NCBI GenBank assembly: GCA_028289345.1
Contig: JANQQL010000033.1
Span: 868,001-932,000 of the forward strand
From: Planctomycetota bacterium
Lineage (GTDB): Bacteria > Planctomycetota > B15-G4 > SIAN01
Direction: 5' to 3'
Length of the DNA: 64,000 bases
Shown here: one piece after another, positions 24,778 through 34,107 of the stretch
How the letters are laid out: the number at the start of each line of letters is the position of its first letter
Position numbering within the stretch: position 1 is the first letter of the stretch
Notes under the pieces: model-generated
Told to the model about the DNA's origin: nothing
What the model saw: only the letters and a program-made list of their open reading frames with translations
The model's database searches: none
Made by a program: the position numbers and the translations under genes

Positions 24778-27641
24778 TGCTCGTCCTCTCCCAAATACCC
24801 GAGCGCCTCGAGCTGCCGCCGGGCCCGATCGTCCAGATACGCCGGCTGCCCTGCACCAATGGAGGGGAATCCGGCGGCTTCCACGGTGCCGGCGTGACGC
24901 TGAATGGCCTCGCGCTTGCGATCCCGCAGTCGCAACAGGTTCTTCACCATCTCGGGCTGGGCCTCGGCCAGATCGTTCTGCTCCGCCGGGTCGGCCCCCA
25001 GGTCGAACAAGCGATAGGTCATCTCGTCGGTGTCACGATCCCGCTTCCAGATCAGTTTCATGCCCTGGTAGACGATCGCCCCCAGATAGTCGTCATCATC
25101 GAAACGCACTTCCTCGCCGTAGATGACTCGCGGTTCGGCACGCTCGGCCGAGAGCAACGGCAGCAAGCTTTCCCCTTGGCGCGGATAGGGATCATCGATG
25201 TTCAAGAGTGCCGTGACCGTCGGCACCAGATCCAACTGGGAAACCGGATCCGCCACGACCTTCGGCTGCACGCCAAGCTCTCGGCGGATCCCCTCGGGCA
25301 TCCACAGGATCAGCGGCACCCGGACCAGCTCCTGCCACATCCGGTGTCCGTGAATCCAGTCGCCGTGATCGAGGAACTCTTCGCCGTGATCCGACAACAC
25401 CATGATCACGGTGTTGTCGAGAAGATCTCGCTCCTCCAGTGCATCGACCAGCCGCTGAATTTGGAGATCCTGGTAGGCGATTTCGTTGCGATAGGTGTCG
25501 CGAATGTACTCGACGTCTTCGTCATTCAGGTCCCAGGCCCCGATCTGTTCGGCGATGCGCGGGGCCGCCGCCTTGCCACGTTGCGGACCTCGATAGTCTT
25601 TGCCGAAAACTTCCTGGAAATGCCCGGGGGCGCGGTAAGGCGCATGAGGATCCAACGAGTGCAGGTACAAGAAGAACGGCTCGCCTCGATTCTCGTCCAG
25701 CCAAGGAATCACCGTGTCGTTGATCTGCCCCGAAGAGGATTCGGTGGCTCGTTCGACCGGTGGCGGCTCCAGCCCTTCCAAGGGCACGAAACGGTGGAAT
25801 CCCTGTTCGAACTGCAGCGTCCGGGATCCAATTTGGGCATTCGCCACGGCGGCCCAGGACGAATAGCCGGCTGACCCCATCAACTCGCCCATGGTGACCA
25901 AAGAGCTGGACATGGCCTTGCCGGAGGACACCCCATGAGAAGTGGGATACAGCCCGGTCAACACCGTCGCCGTGGTCGGCCGAGTCCACGAGGCCACCGC
26001 AAAGAAGTCCTCGAACACGAACCCGTCCTGGCCCAGCTCGTGCAAGTACGGAGACACCCGCGGATCGGCGCCGTAGGACGTCAAGTAGTCGGCGCGCAAA
26101 GTGTCGATCAAGTACACGATCACGTTGGGACGAGACGTCACCCGCGGGGGAACCAGCCGCGGATCTCCGAACACCGCCGGGATTCCTTCGCGGTTGCCCG
26201 TCGTTTCGAAGACCAACTGGGCCGCCCCACTCCACGATGACGGAATCGCCAACTCCCGCGGGGCCCACAGACTGCCGTCCTCGATGGTCGTGGAATCGAG
26301 CAACACATGCTCTTCCTTTTCCCGCCTCAGCAAGATCCGGAAGGTGACTTCCTCTTCCCCATTCATCTTGGGCACGCCCAGAGAACAGCGCAAACGGTCC
26401 CCGGCTCGGCTTTCGAAGTCGGTCACGAGGCGCGAAGGAGTCGGCAGCCAGAAGCCGACGCGACGATCCCATTCCACCTCGACCCGGGAGATCACCCGAT
26501 CCAACGAATCTTCGTCCAACTGCGGATGCTGGCGAGGCTCGTGATGAGCGGGGAAGTCTCCGACCTTGGCGTCACGGTCGACGGCAAGGTCCACCAAATC
26601 GGCCAGGGGTTGGTTCACCCGAACCGGGTCGGAAAGAGAAACGCTCAGGGTGTGAAGGCCCGCGGGAACCCCTTTCAAGACCACGCCTTCGGCAAGCTCT
26701 TCTTTGCTCAACGGGTTGGCCGCCAACGAGTCGAACTGCCGAGACGGCGGAGAATCCGTGGCGGATTCGGCGGCAGATCGCAAGATCATGTCGCCGCCGA
26801 TCGAGAACAACGTGAGCTCCCCTTCCAGCGGTCGGAGCTGTTCTTCGCGCTCGGGGGACTGCGGAAGAAATGCGAGCTTTCCGGGCAGCTTTGACTCCGA
26901 AAAGATCAGAGTTTCTCGTTCCGCTTGCTCCAGGATCAGGCTCGTCAGTGACGCCAAGTATTCCCGTCCCTGGGGTTCCACCTCGGCGCGCGCTTCGAAT
27001 CGAACTTCGTGCATTCCCCGAGTCGACTGGAACAGGAACGGGTACTCCCGATCCTTGGCACCGCGCACCGCGATTTCCCCGACCTTCTCTCCGTCGAGAA
27101 ACACATCCAAGGTGCAGCCCGACCGCAGGCCGCTTCTTGCCAACAACCGGATCGGCATCTCGTCTCGAAGAAACTCCACGCGATCCCCCACGTGGTCCCC
27201 GCTCTTTTCGAGACGCGCCGAGGGCGCCGAGGCGGCTCCTTGGTTGCGGTCACGCGCTCGTCGACCGCGCAACACACGCATCCTTGGACATTCGAGGACC
27301 TGGATCGGCGGAATGCGCAGGTAGCCCTGACGACGTTCGATGTCCGTGGAGTAACGCACCGGCTCGAGAACCTCTTGGGACTCGTCCCAAACCTTCAAGG
27401 AGCCTTCGACCGGACGCCAAGGCAAGATCACCGCGACTCGACCGTTCTCCCACGGGCGGGTTTCTACCGGCTCCAGAAACACTGGCTCGGGCGGTTGGAA
27501 GCGGACCACGCTGCCCTCCACCGAACGAAACTTGGTCCAGTGGTCGACCAGGTGCACCACTTCCCGAGGCTCGAGATCCGCCGGTTCGGAACCACAGGCC
27601 ACGAGAAGGGACAACAAGAATAGAGGGAGTCGGGCGCGCAA
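24774..27641 (-). CDS. Large sulfatase-like lipoprotein with Thr at the nucleophile position
   Basis: About 955 residues. A signal peptide MRARLPLFLLSLLVAC ends in a lipobox. Roughly 540 residues of beta-rich accessory sequence follow. The catalytic domain then opens with NVIVYLIDTLRADYLTSYG, has SWTRPTTATVLTG at the active site (Thr for Cys, and no Arg), and continues with IMVLSDHGEEFLDHGDWIHGH. The C-terminal motif QLEALGYLG recurs in planctomycete sulfatases. I chose TTG 27641 because it starts the lipoprotein signal exactly. A GTG at 27722 would add 27 polar residues and has no SD; the choice is not certain. It overlaps the next sulfatase-like gene by four bases. Confidence 0.75.
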   Translation of the reverse strand: MRARLPLFLLSLLVACGSEPADLEPREVVHLVDHWTKFRSVEGSVVRFQPPEPVFLEPVETRPWENGRVAVILPWRPVEGSLKVWDESQEVLEPVRYSTDIERRQGYLRIPPIQVLECPRMRVLRGRRARDRNQGAASAPSARLEKSGDHVGDRVEFLRDEMPIRLLARSGLRSGCTLDVFLDGEKVGEIAVRGAKDREYPFLFQSTRGMHEVRFEARAEVEPQGREYLASLTSLILEQAERETLIFSESKLPGKLAFLPQSPEREEQLRPLEGELTLFSIGGDMILRSAAESATDSPPSRQFDSLAANPLSKEELAEGVVLKGVPAGLHTLSVSLSDPVRVNQPLADLVDLAVDRDAKVGDFPAHHEPRQHPQLDEDSLDRVISRVEVEWDRRVGFWLPTPSRLVTDFESRAGDRLRCSLGVPKMNGEEEVTFRILLRREKEEHVLLDSTTIEDGSLWAPRELAIPSSWSGAAQLVFETTGNREGIPAVFGDPRLVPPRVTSRPNVIVYLIDTLRADYLTSYGADPRVSPYLHELGQDGFVFEDFFAVASWTRPTTATVLTGLYPTSHGVSSGKAMSSSLVTMGELMGSAGYSSWAAVANAQIGSRTLQFEQGFHRFVPLEGLEPPPVERATESSSGQINDTVIPWLDENRGEPFFLYLHSLDPHAPYRAPGHFQEVFGKDYRGPQRGKAAAPRIAEQIGAWDLNDEDVEYIRDTYRNEIAYQDLQIQRLVDALEERDLLDNTVIMVLSDHGEEFLDHGDWIHGHRMWQELVRVPLILWMPEGIRRELGVQPKVVADPVSQLDLVPTVTALLNIDDPYPRQGESLLPLLSAERAEPRVIYGEEVRFDDDDYLGAIVYQGMKLIWKRDRDTDEMTYRLFDLGADPAEQNDLAEAQPEMVKNLLRLRDRKREAIQRHAGTVEAAGFPSIGAGQPAYLDDRARRQLEALGYLGEDEH

Positions 27642-27829
27642 CGGGAAGTCTCTCGACGGTTCGGGAGGACGGGGTCTCCATCCATGATCGGCCGCGGACC
27701 GTGTCCTGGGCCAGAAGTTCACGAATCAAGCGCCGCTCATCCGGGCCGGGGCGAAGTGGAGGAACGCAGCCAACTCGAGGGGAGTTGTCGAGCAAATCCC
27801 ACGAAGCCAAGGGCCAGGAGGAGCCGGGA

Positions 27830-27993
27830 CTAGCAGGCCGGTGAAAAGGTCTTTCGGCAATTCATCGAGTCTTTTCGACTCCGTCTCGGTCCTCGAATCC
27901 TCGACGAGTCCAGCGACGCGCCGCGGTTCGACTCCTCGACGGAGACGGAAATCTCTCGATCGACCATCGAAGGCCTTTTTGCCGGCCTGCTAG
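27830..27993 (+). mobile_element. 164-bp MITE-like element, copy A
   Basis: The ends form a 12-bp perfect inverted repeat: CTAGCAGGCCGG at 27830-27841 against CCGGCCTGCTAG at 27982-27993. Pairing continues with few mismatches for about 14 more bases (AAAAGG against CCTTTT). Inside, CCGTCTC (27881-27887) can pair with GAGACGG (27942-27948), so most of the element can fold into one long hairpin. It holds no gene. A diverged copy lies at 2819-2983 in the other orientation. Terminal repeats and size fit a non-autonomous transposable element. CTAGGGA occurs at the right edge (27990-27996) and again at 28018-28024. No transposase is in the window. Confidence 0.75.
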
Positions 27994-28263
27994 GGAGGGA
28001 ACCTCTGGTCCCGGACACTAGGGAATCTGCAATCCCATACAACAGGACTCCCCCCGAGACGTCGGCGGAGGATTCCCTCCAGGAAAGACCGCGAATCCGG
28101 GCGCTCCAAACCTTTGCCGCGATCCCTTGGCGGTCTTGATGAACCACCGAGGGCTTGCCGGTCTTCGCGGAGAAGCGCCGCGCCCATCCGAAGGGCCTGA
28201 ACCAACCGATCCCCCGGGCGTGAGACACCCGCACGCGCTCCCCGCGAGGCCCCGTCCTGCACG
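27994..28263. other. Gene-free stretch beside the MITE-like element
   Basis: Between the element and the end of the poly-Gly lipoprotein gene I see no convincing coding frame. There are small inverted repeats only, for example GGAGG-ATT-CCCTCC near 28072-28085. No terminator with a T-tract is visible. Confidence 0.4.
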
Positions 28264-31200
28264 TCAGTCGCGGGGAAGCTCGAAAGGAATGGCGACCCAG
28301 TCGACCGCAGGGGACACGCGACCGTCCCCCGCCAACAAGGTGATGCGCAACGAGAGGTAGGCCTTGCCATTCGCGACCGCCGGATTGCCGGAGTAACGGG
28401 TCGCGCCTTCCCCGCTCGGCGTGTCGGCCCCCGAATACTCGATCTGAACCGTGCTGCCCGCCGGAAGCCAACAAGCGGGAGGCTGCATCGCTGCGGTTCG
28501 GTAGGAAACCAGCTCTCCGTTGGTGAGATCCGAAGCCAGGTAAGAAGAGGTCACCCGCGAGCGTCGTTTCTCGTAGTCGAACACGGCCAGGTAGCGTGCC
28601 GTATCGCCTGGCGGAAAACCCGGGAAGGCCGGAGTCGCACAGCGGTTGCGACGGTCGAGGTTGTCATCGGGAAACAAGCGCCGACCTCGCTCCCCCAACG
28701 AGAACAGCCGGAAGTACGGCGTCGCACTGATTCCAATCCCCGGGGAATAGGAGAAGCTGTTGCGTCGGGAAACAGCCTCGGCCTGGGGCCTCACTCGGTA
28801 CTCCAAAAGCAGGCTATCGCCACCGCGGTTGTCGTAACGCCCTCCAGGGTCGTCGACACGGAAGTCCCGCCAGGTCTCGTCCATTCCCGTGATCGGCTGG
28901 GCGTCCTTGTTGAAGTCCTCGATCATCCTCCGGTTCTCGTCGGGAACATCTCCGAATTGGATGGGAAACGACTTGCGGAACTCCGGCCACGGATGAAACA
29001 CCCGTGGAGAAGTGGGCACGGTGTAAACCTTGGACGGCGCCACCATCCACGTCGTTCCCGGCTTGACCACGGTCACCATGGAGTTGCGGTAGTAGTTGGG
29101 CGCCTCTTGCTGGGGATCACAGGCGGAGACACCCTGCAACACTTCCGAGGCGTACTGATCGTAGTCGAAGGCAAACCCCAAGCCCGATGTGAACTCGATC
29201 GGGATGGAGCCACCGATCGTGCGGGTGATCGGTCGAATGGGTGAAACGGCGGCGTGAATCGAGATGTCCTCGTAGACGTCCGACACCACTTCTCCGGAAC
29301 TCGGAGAAAACGACACCCGATACAGGTCCAAGAACGAGCCGTCGAACTCGGTCCCCGGCGAGGCATCGACATCGCGATACAGATGCTGAAAGCGAGCTCC
29401 GTTGTGTTCTGCCGCACTCGTGACCGAGGAATCGAAGGCGCTGGTCAGCGGGAATCCGACCCCTTCGTCAGGAACCGGCGACAGACCATCGGACGGCGGG
29501 TGAAAGTCATCGAAGATGCGGGTCAGGAAGATCGACGGCGGCGAAGCAAGATATCCGTTCACTTGCCGGTTCACTTCCCCCAACGGTGCCCAGGCCAGGT
29601 CGTCTTCGCCGTAGATGATTCCGGCCCGTCCCGTGGAATCCGTGGAGCGACTCGGGGTTCCGCGGAAGCGGTGGACGAGCATGCGCACGTTCTTCGCTTG
29701 CGGAGGTGGGGATGCTGAACTTTTCGACTCGTCGGATTGGAAGTCGGCGACGAATTCGATCACCGGATCCAAGGGATCGACCAGACTCAGCGGATAAGCC
29801 AAGGGTTGGCCGGTCAAGTCCTGCACGGGCCGCCGTCCTTCCCGCAAGAAGCGTTGCAGCTGGGTTGCGCTCAACCGAGTCTCCAAGTCCTCGACCCGGG
29901 GCACTGTTCGAACCACCAACTGCAGCGCTTGCACATTGGCTCCCCAGCCGACGACCTCGAGGGACCCGTCGGACGCTTCGAACGCCGGTAGCAAGCGAAC
30001 CTCGGATTGAGCCGCATTGGTGACGAACACCGTGGGAATCTCTCCCTCCAACTCCTCGAGGGAACTGCGGACCAGGCAGTTCTCCCATGGACTCAAGGAC
30101 TCGGTGTTCAAGGATTCATCGAAGCGGATCCTCAGCTCCGAAAACGCGGGAATCGGCTCATCCAGAGACAGCACCGGTCCCACCGGTTGGCCCTGGTCAT
30201 CGATCTCACGGACTTCGATGAAGGAAGCCAGCTGTTCATTGGCGGCGTTCTGTGGATTGGCTGGATCGAACTCCCGCCCATCAATGGGGTCGAGAGAACT
30301 TGGCTCGAAGTACTCGAGTCGAGACAGCTGGTAGGCATCTCCTTCGCTCGGCGCTTTGGAAAAGGGACTTGCCAAGAACAGGCTTCGTGAGGAGTTGCGC
30401 TCGATGAGGTGACGTTCTTCGTCGGGCCGCCCGGGGCGGAGAGTCAATCGCCCGCCTGCCCATTCCCCGCGGCCGGCTTTGGCCGCCGCTTCGAAGTTCG
30501 CGTCGGCATCGGTCAGGAAGGCGCCTCCGTGGTCATCTCCTGCCGAAGTCTGCCAGGTGGCGGACCAACGATGCCGACGCACGATGCGTGGCGATCGTTC
30601 ATCGGGCAGGAACCCTTGGAAGCGATCGTCGATCGCGAGCAGCTCCCCTTCGTTGATGAAGTCAAGCTGTTCGTTCCCCGGATTGAAGGCGATCGCCCGC
30701 TCGGTTCCCCAACCATCGTCGCGACTGGAGAGGGGCTCCCCGGCGGTAGATCGCAGCACCACTCGTTCGTCGGAGAAGGCCAGACTCAAGACCAGCGTGC
30801 CCGTGGGGTCCACCAGGGCTCGTCCCCGGGAATCGAAGCTCAACGGACTGGGGGGAAATGCAATGCTGGTTTCGGTGCGCGGGTCGATCCAGATTTCATT
30901 GCCTCGTCGAACACTGAGACGCAGGGGCACTCCGCGACCGTCCTTCCAACGCAGCCGAACCGTGCCGCTCTCCAACACTTGGCAGTCCCCGTCGAGTCGG
31001 TCGGCGATCACCGTGTTTTCGTCCAGGTCCCGTGAAAAGCACAGAACCAGCGCCGAGTTCCGGGGAACGACCGGCGGCCGAAAGTCAAATCCCAAGCCAA
31101 AGGGAACTCGTTGATTGACGTCCCCGGAACCAAAGTCTGCCAGGCTGGGCGCCAACGGGATGGTCGTTTCCGGATCCGTGTCCACCGTGGTAAGCGGACT

Positions 31201-31365
31201 GACAATGGACGTGGTGCGCCGATCGTCCCCCAACGCACGGCCAAACTCGACTTCGCTCAGCGCGAACGGACCGCTTCCCCCACCACCTCCTCCGCCACCG
31301 CCGGAACAACCGACCGACGCAAGAGCAAGCGCCACCCACCAGCCTTGATTTCGCAATGACAACAT
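28264..31365 (-). CDS. Very large lipoprotein with poly-Gly linker, Ig-like region
   Basis: A 1033-residue lipoprotein. Signal peptide MLSLRNQGWWVALALASVGC ends in a lipobox and is followed at once by Ser and nine Gly, a flexible tether from the membrane. Residues about 90-130 (PPVVPRNSALVLCFSRDLDEN) and another segment near 420 (IPAFSELRIRFDESLN) resemble bacterial Ig-like (Big_5) strands. The rest is beta-rich with no motif I recognise and no catalytic signature. A surface-exposed structural or binding role is possible. It stands alone on the minus strand, 540 bp or more from the next gene downstream, and is divergent from the AsmA-like gene. Confidence 0.65.
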   Translation of the reverse strand: MLSLRNQGWWVALALASVGCSGGGGGGGGGSGPFALSEVEFGRALGDDRRTTSIVSPLTTVDTDPETTIPLAPSLADFGSGDVNQRVPFGLGFDFRPPVVPRNSALVLCFSRDLDENTVIADRLDGDCQVLESGTVRLRWKDGRGVPLRLSVRRGNEIWIDPRTETSIAFPPSPLSFDSRGRALVDPTGTLVLSLAFSDERVVLRSTAGEPLSSRDDGWGTERAIAFNPGNEQLDFINEGELLAIDDRFQGFLPDERSPRIVRRHRWSATWQTSAGDDHGGAFLTDADANFEAAAKAGRGEWAGGRLTLRPGRPDEERHLIERNSSRSLFLASPFSKAPSEGDAYQLSRLEYFEPSSLDPIDGREFDPANPQNAANEQLASFIEVREIDDQGQPVGPVLSLDEPIPAFSELRIRFDESLNTESLSPWENCLVRSSLEELEGEIPTVFVTNAAQSEVRLLPAFEASDGSLEVVGWGANVQALQLVVRTVPRVEDLETRLSATQLQRFLREGRRPVQDLTGQPLAYPLSLVDPLDPVIEFVADFQSDESKSSASPPPQAKNVRMLVHRFRGTPSRSTDSTGRAGIIYGEDDLAWAPLGEVNRQVNGYLASPPSIFLTRIFDDFHPPSDGLSPVPDEGVGFPLTSAFDSSVTSAAEHNGARFQHLYRDVDASPGTEFDGSFLDLYRVSFSPSSGEVVSDVYEDISIHAAVSPIRPITRTIGGSIPIEFTSGLGFAFDYDQYASEVLQGVSACDPQQEAPNYYRNSMVTVVKPGTTWMVAPSKVYTVPTSPRVFHPWPEFRKSFPIQFGDVPDENRRMIEDFNKDAQPITGMDETWRDFRVDDPGGRYDNRGGDSLLLEYRVRPQAEAVSRRNSFSYSPGIGISATPYFRLFSLGERGRRLFPDDNLDRRNRCATPAFPGFPPGDTARYLAVFDYEKRRSRVTSSYLASDLTNGELVSYRTAAMQPPACWLPAGSTVQIEYSGADTPSGEGATRYSGNPAVANGKAYLSLRITLLAGDGRVSPAVDWVAIPFELPRD

Positions 31366-31469
31366 CAGTCTCCGTCGAACTCCGCAGGATCGCGGTCGGG
31401 GATTGCCGGAACAGAAATGATATGGTCGTCAAGACAGGCTCGCCGTCGCTGATAGCCTCGAATTCCTGA

Positions 31470-31489
31470 TCGGGTAACGCGCTACCCGA
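31470..31489. promoter_or_regulatory. 20-bp near-palindrome in a divergent promoter region
   Basis: TCGGGTA-ACGCGC-TACCCGA has perfect 7-bp arms and sits between the poly-Gly lipoprotein (minus) and the AsmA-like gene (plus), 66 bp before the latter's start. It may be an operator. It is not followed by a T-run on either strand, so a terminator is less likely. Confidence 0.4.
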
Positions 31490-31554
31490 ACCTTCCGGCC
31501 GTTGGTCCCTCGCATCGTCCCAGGGTCGAACGTCGTCACCCCCAAGGAACTGCC

Positions 31555-32406
31555 GTGATCAAGAAAGTCCTCTTCGTCGTGCTCGGCCTCGTGGTGATCG
31601 CCGTGGCCGGACTGATCCTCAGCCTCGACTCCCTGGTTCGAAACGGCGTCGAAGTCGCGGGGAGCGGTGCGCTCAAGACCAAGACCACCCTGTCAGCCGC
31701 GAACGTCTCTCTCACCGGCGGCGCGGTGATCCTGCAAGATTTGGTGATCGCCAACCCGAAAGGATTCCAAACCCCGAACGCGTTCCAGGTGGGAGCGGTG
31801 GAACTGGACGCCTCCGTGCCCTCTTTCGCGTCAGATCTGGTCGAGATCGAGAAGATCGTGATCGACTCTCCCGAGATCACCCTCGACTTTGCTTCCGGCA
31901 ACTCCAATCTGGGCACCCTGTTGGATCAGCTCCGCGGCGAAGGAACCGCGAGTTCTTCCGACGAGGGCGCCACCTCGACAGAGCCCGCTTCCGACGACGC
32001 GGGTGGCAGCAAGAAACTCAAAGTTCAGCTGGTGCAGCTTCGCAAGCCGCGGCTACGAGTGGCCGAGTCGTTGCTGGGTGTCGGGCAAACCGAGTGGACC
32101 CTTCCCGACCTAGAGCTGACCGACATTGGCAGCGATGGACAGGGCAACTCGGAAGGAACGACGGTCGCCGGTCTGTTCGAAACCATCCTGACCGAGCTAC
32201 AGAAAGCCATCGCCAGCAATCAGGGCCTGCTCCCTTCGGAACTCACCGACAAGCTCTCATCCCTCGGCAAGGACTTCGAAGAGCTTGGCCTCAACAAGAT
32301 CGGCGACGCCGTGGGAGACGATCTGGAAGAAGGCGGCAAGGCCTTGCAGGATGCCGCCAACGAAGCAGGCAACCGCTTGAAAGGCCTGCTGGGCGGTGAC
32401 AAGTAG
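31555..32406 (+). CDS. AsmA-like membrane-anchored protein
   Basis: A 283-residue protein with one N-terminal membrane helix (VLFVVLGLVVIAVAGLIL). The segment that follows, ANVSLTGGAVILQDLVIANPKGF then VGAVELDASVPSFASDLVEIEKIVIDSPEI, is typical of AsmA/DUF748-type proteins. Those are short relatives of beta-groove lipid-transport proteins of the envelope. A low-complexity Ser/Glu/Asp stretch and a C-terminal amphipathic helical region (GDAVGDDLEEGGKALQDAANEA) complete it. GTG 31555 has AAGGA six bases upstream. It is much shorter than AsmA of E. coli, so lipid transport is not established. Confidence 0.65.
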   Translation: MIKKVLFVVLGLVVIAVAGLILSLDSLVRNGVEVAGSGALKTKTTLSAANVSLTGGAVILQDLVIANPKGFQTPNAFQVGAVELDASVPSFASDLVEIEKIVIDSPEITLDFASGNSNLGTLLDQLRGEGTASSSDEGATSTEPASDDAGGSKKLKVQLVQLRKPRLRVAESLLGVGQTEWTLPDLELTDIGSDGQGNSEGTTVAGLFETILTELQKAIASNQGLLPSELTDKLSSLGKDFEELGLNKIGDAVGDDLEEGGKALQDAANEAGNRLKGLLGGDK

Positions 32407-32589
32407 CCTGGTCACCAAGGCTCCTCGCAAGGATTCCCTCCGCTCTGGATGAGAGTCACGACTCGCGACCTGGTCGCGAATCGCCATGCTTCCGTCCAGC
32501 CCGGATCCGCTGTCGTGAATCCCGACGGTCCCCCAGTGCCCGTGATTGCAAAGAGCCTCGGACCGTGCTCGACACACTCCGCTCGTGGG

Positions 32590-34107
32590 TCAGGTCGTCG
32601 GTTCCGCCGTGGTGGCACCGACCCCGAGGGCTTGCAGCTGCTGTTGCGCACGAGTGAACAAGTCCGAGCCTTCCGGAGCGGTTTGCAGCACAGCTTGGAA
32701 CGCGGTGACAGCGGAGGACGTTTGTCCGGTTCCCAGGTGCGCTTCGCCCAGCGCGTAGTGGGGTTCCGGGTGAAGCGGGTAGAGCCGAGTCGCCGCTTCC
32801 AAGTGCTCCACCGCGGCCGACGGGTCCCCATCATCCAAGTCGAGGCTGCCCAAGTAGTAATGGGTTTTCCAATGGGCCTTGGCGGCATCGAACGCCTGGT
32901 ATTGTTGCAATGCCGACCTCAGTAAGGACCGTGCCGAGCGCCGGTTTCCCCGTTCCAGCTCCACTTCCGCCAGGGAGATCTTGAACAGGGGTTCGTCGGG
33001 CGCGATGCGAAGCGCTCCCTTCAGCAACGCTTCGACCTGAGAAAAGCTGGCCGTGCCTTCTTCCGACAACAAGGTTCGAGCCTGCTGAGCGAGGTTGTGC
33101 GCTTCGGACAACGCAGAAACCTTGGCGACGATCTTTTGAAACTGATCCCCCCGCCGGAAGGCCCCGGAGTCCTGCCTCAGCAGGTGTGGATACTCGCTTC
33201 GCAAGGTGCCTTCGATCTCTTCGATGCGGTCATCGTTCATGGGATGGGTGCGCAGGATCGACAGCGTTCCGCCGCCCCCGGATTGCTCTTCCAGTCGCTG
33301 GAACAGCTCGAAAGTCTTCTGCCCCTCCCGCGGGTCGTAGCCCATCTGCGCGGCGTAGTAGACGCCCCGGCGATCGGACTCGAGCTCTTGTTCGCGGTCG
33401 TAGCGCAGGGTGACCAAGCCAGGGAGAGCGGCCGCTCCGGCGGTCGCCAAAGCGAGGAGTTCCTTGTTGTCCGATTCTTCGGCCAGCATCGACCCGCCGA
33501 TCCCAATGACCGCCGAGGCCACGCCGGCAAAGATGCCTCGTGATTGCGCGTGCATGGAATGCTGGTGTTCCACGTGCCCCAGTTCGTGGCCCATGATGGA
33601 GATGAACTGTCCCTCGGTTTCGAGCTGAGCCAACAGTCCCCGGGTGATGTAGACGAAGCCTCCCGGCAAAGCAAAGGCGTTCGGCACCGAGGAGTTCAGG
33701 ATCTGGAATTGGAACTGGAACTCTGAGCGGATCGCACTGTGCTCGGTCATCTCGAGAATCAGTGACTCGAGATAGTCATGGATCTCGGCATCAACGAAGA
33801 CCCCGTCGTACTGGGCTTCGATGCTCGGCGAAACTTGGGAACCGAGGGCGAACTCTTCTTCGGGGCTCCACTGCACCAGGGAAAAACGTCGCTCGCCGGT
33901 CACTTTGTCCGTCACGCAGCCGCTGAGCAGCAGAGCGAACCCGACCAGGCCGGCGACCCGGCAAACCACACGGAAAAACGCGGGACGTCGGCCCCCAGTT
34001 GTCGTCAGGGCCCTCTCCCCCTTGGACTCCCGCTCGTCGGGACCTGCGAGATCCCCGCTTGGCCGCGAGCTCATCGTCCGCTTCCGCCTGTCTTGCGCCA
34101 TCATCAT
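32590..34107 (-). CDS. M48-family metalloprotease lipoprotein with TPRs (BepA-like)
   Basis: A periplasmic or outer-membrane quality-control protease of about 505 residues. The lipobox is LLLSGC (Cys64). The zinc site is HELGH at 174-178 in ISIMGHELGHVEHQHS, and the third ligand is in the ELESDRRGV segment. SVPNAFALPGGFVYITRGLL is the standard M48 block. The C-terminal third holds TPR-like helices (HYYLGSLDLDDGDPSAAVEHLEAA, HYALGEAHLGTGQ). Four start codons are in tandem (GTG-ATG-ATG-ATG, 34110-34101) behind GGGAGG; I use the first ATG, and the next fits the spacing equally well. The long polar n-region before the hydrophobic core is unusual. Confidence 0.85.
   Translation of the reverse strand: MMMAQDRRKRTMSSRPSGDLAGPDERESKGERALTTTGGRRPAFFRVVCRVAGLVGFALLLSGCVTDKVTGERRFSLVQWSPEEEFALGSQVSPSIEAQYDGVFVDAEIHDYLESLILEMTEHSAIRSEFQFQFQILNSSVPNAFALPGGFVYITRGLLAQLETEGQFISIMGHELGHVEHQHSMHAQSRGIFAGVASAVIGIGGSMLAEESDNKELLALATAGAAALPGLVTLRYDREQELESDRRGVYYAAQMGYDPREGQKTFELFQRLEEQSGGGGTLSILRTHPMNDDRIEEIEGTLRSEYPHLLRQDSGAFRRGDQFQKIVAKVSALSEAHNLAQQARTLLSEEGTASFSQVEALLKGALRIAPDEPLFKISLAEVELERGNRRSARSLLRSALQQYQAFDAAKAHWKTHYYLGSLDLDDGDPSAAVEHLEAATRLYPLHPEPHYALGEAHLGTGQTSSAVTAFQAVLQTAPEGSDLFTRAQQQLQALGVGATTAEPTT

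Noticed and set aside
27830..28474. Minus-strand frames through the MITE-like element and beyond
   Set aside because: They read through inverted repeats, have no SD, and overlap the end of the poly-Gly lipoprotein gene out of frame.
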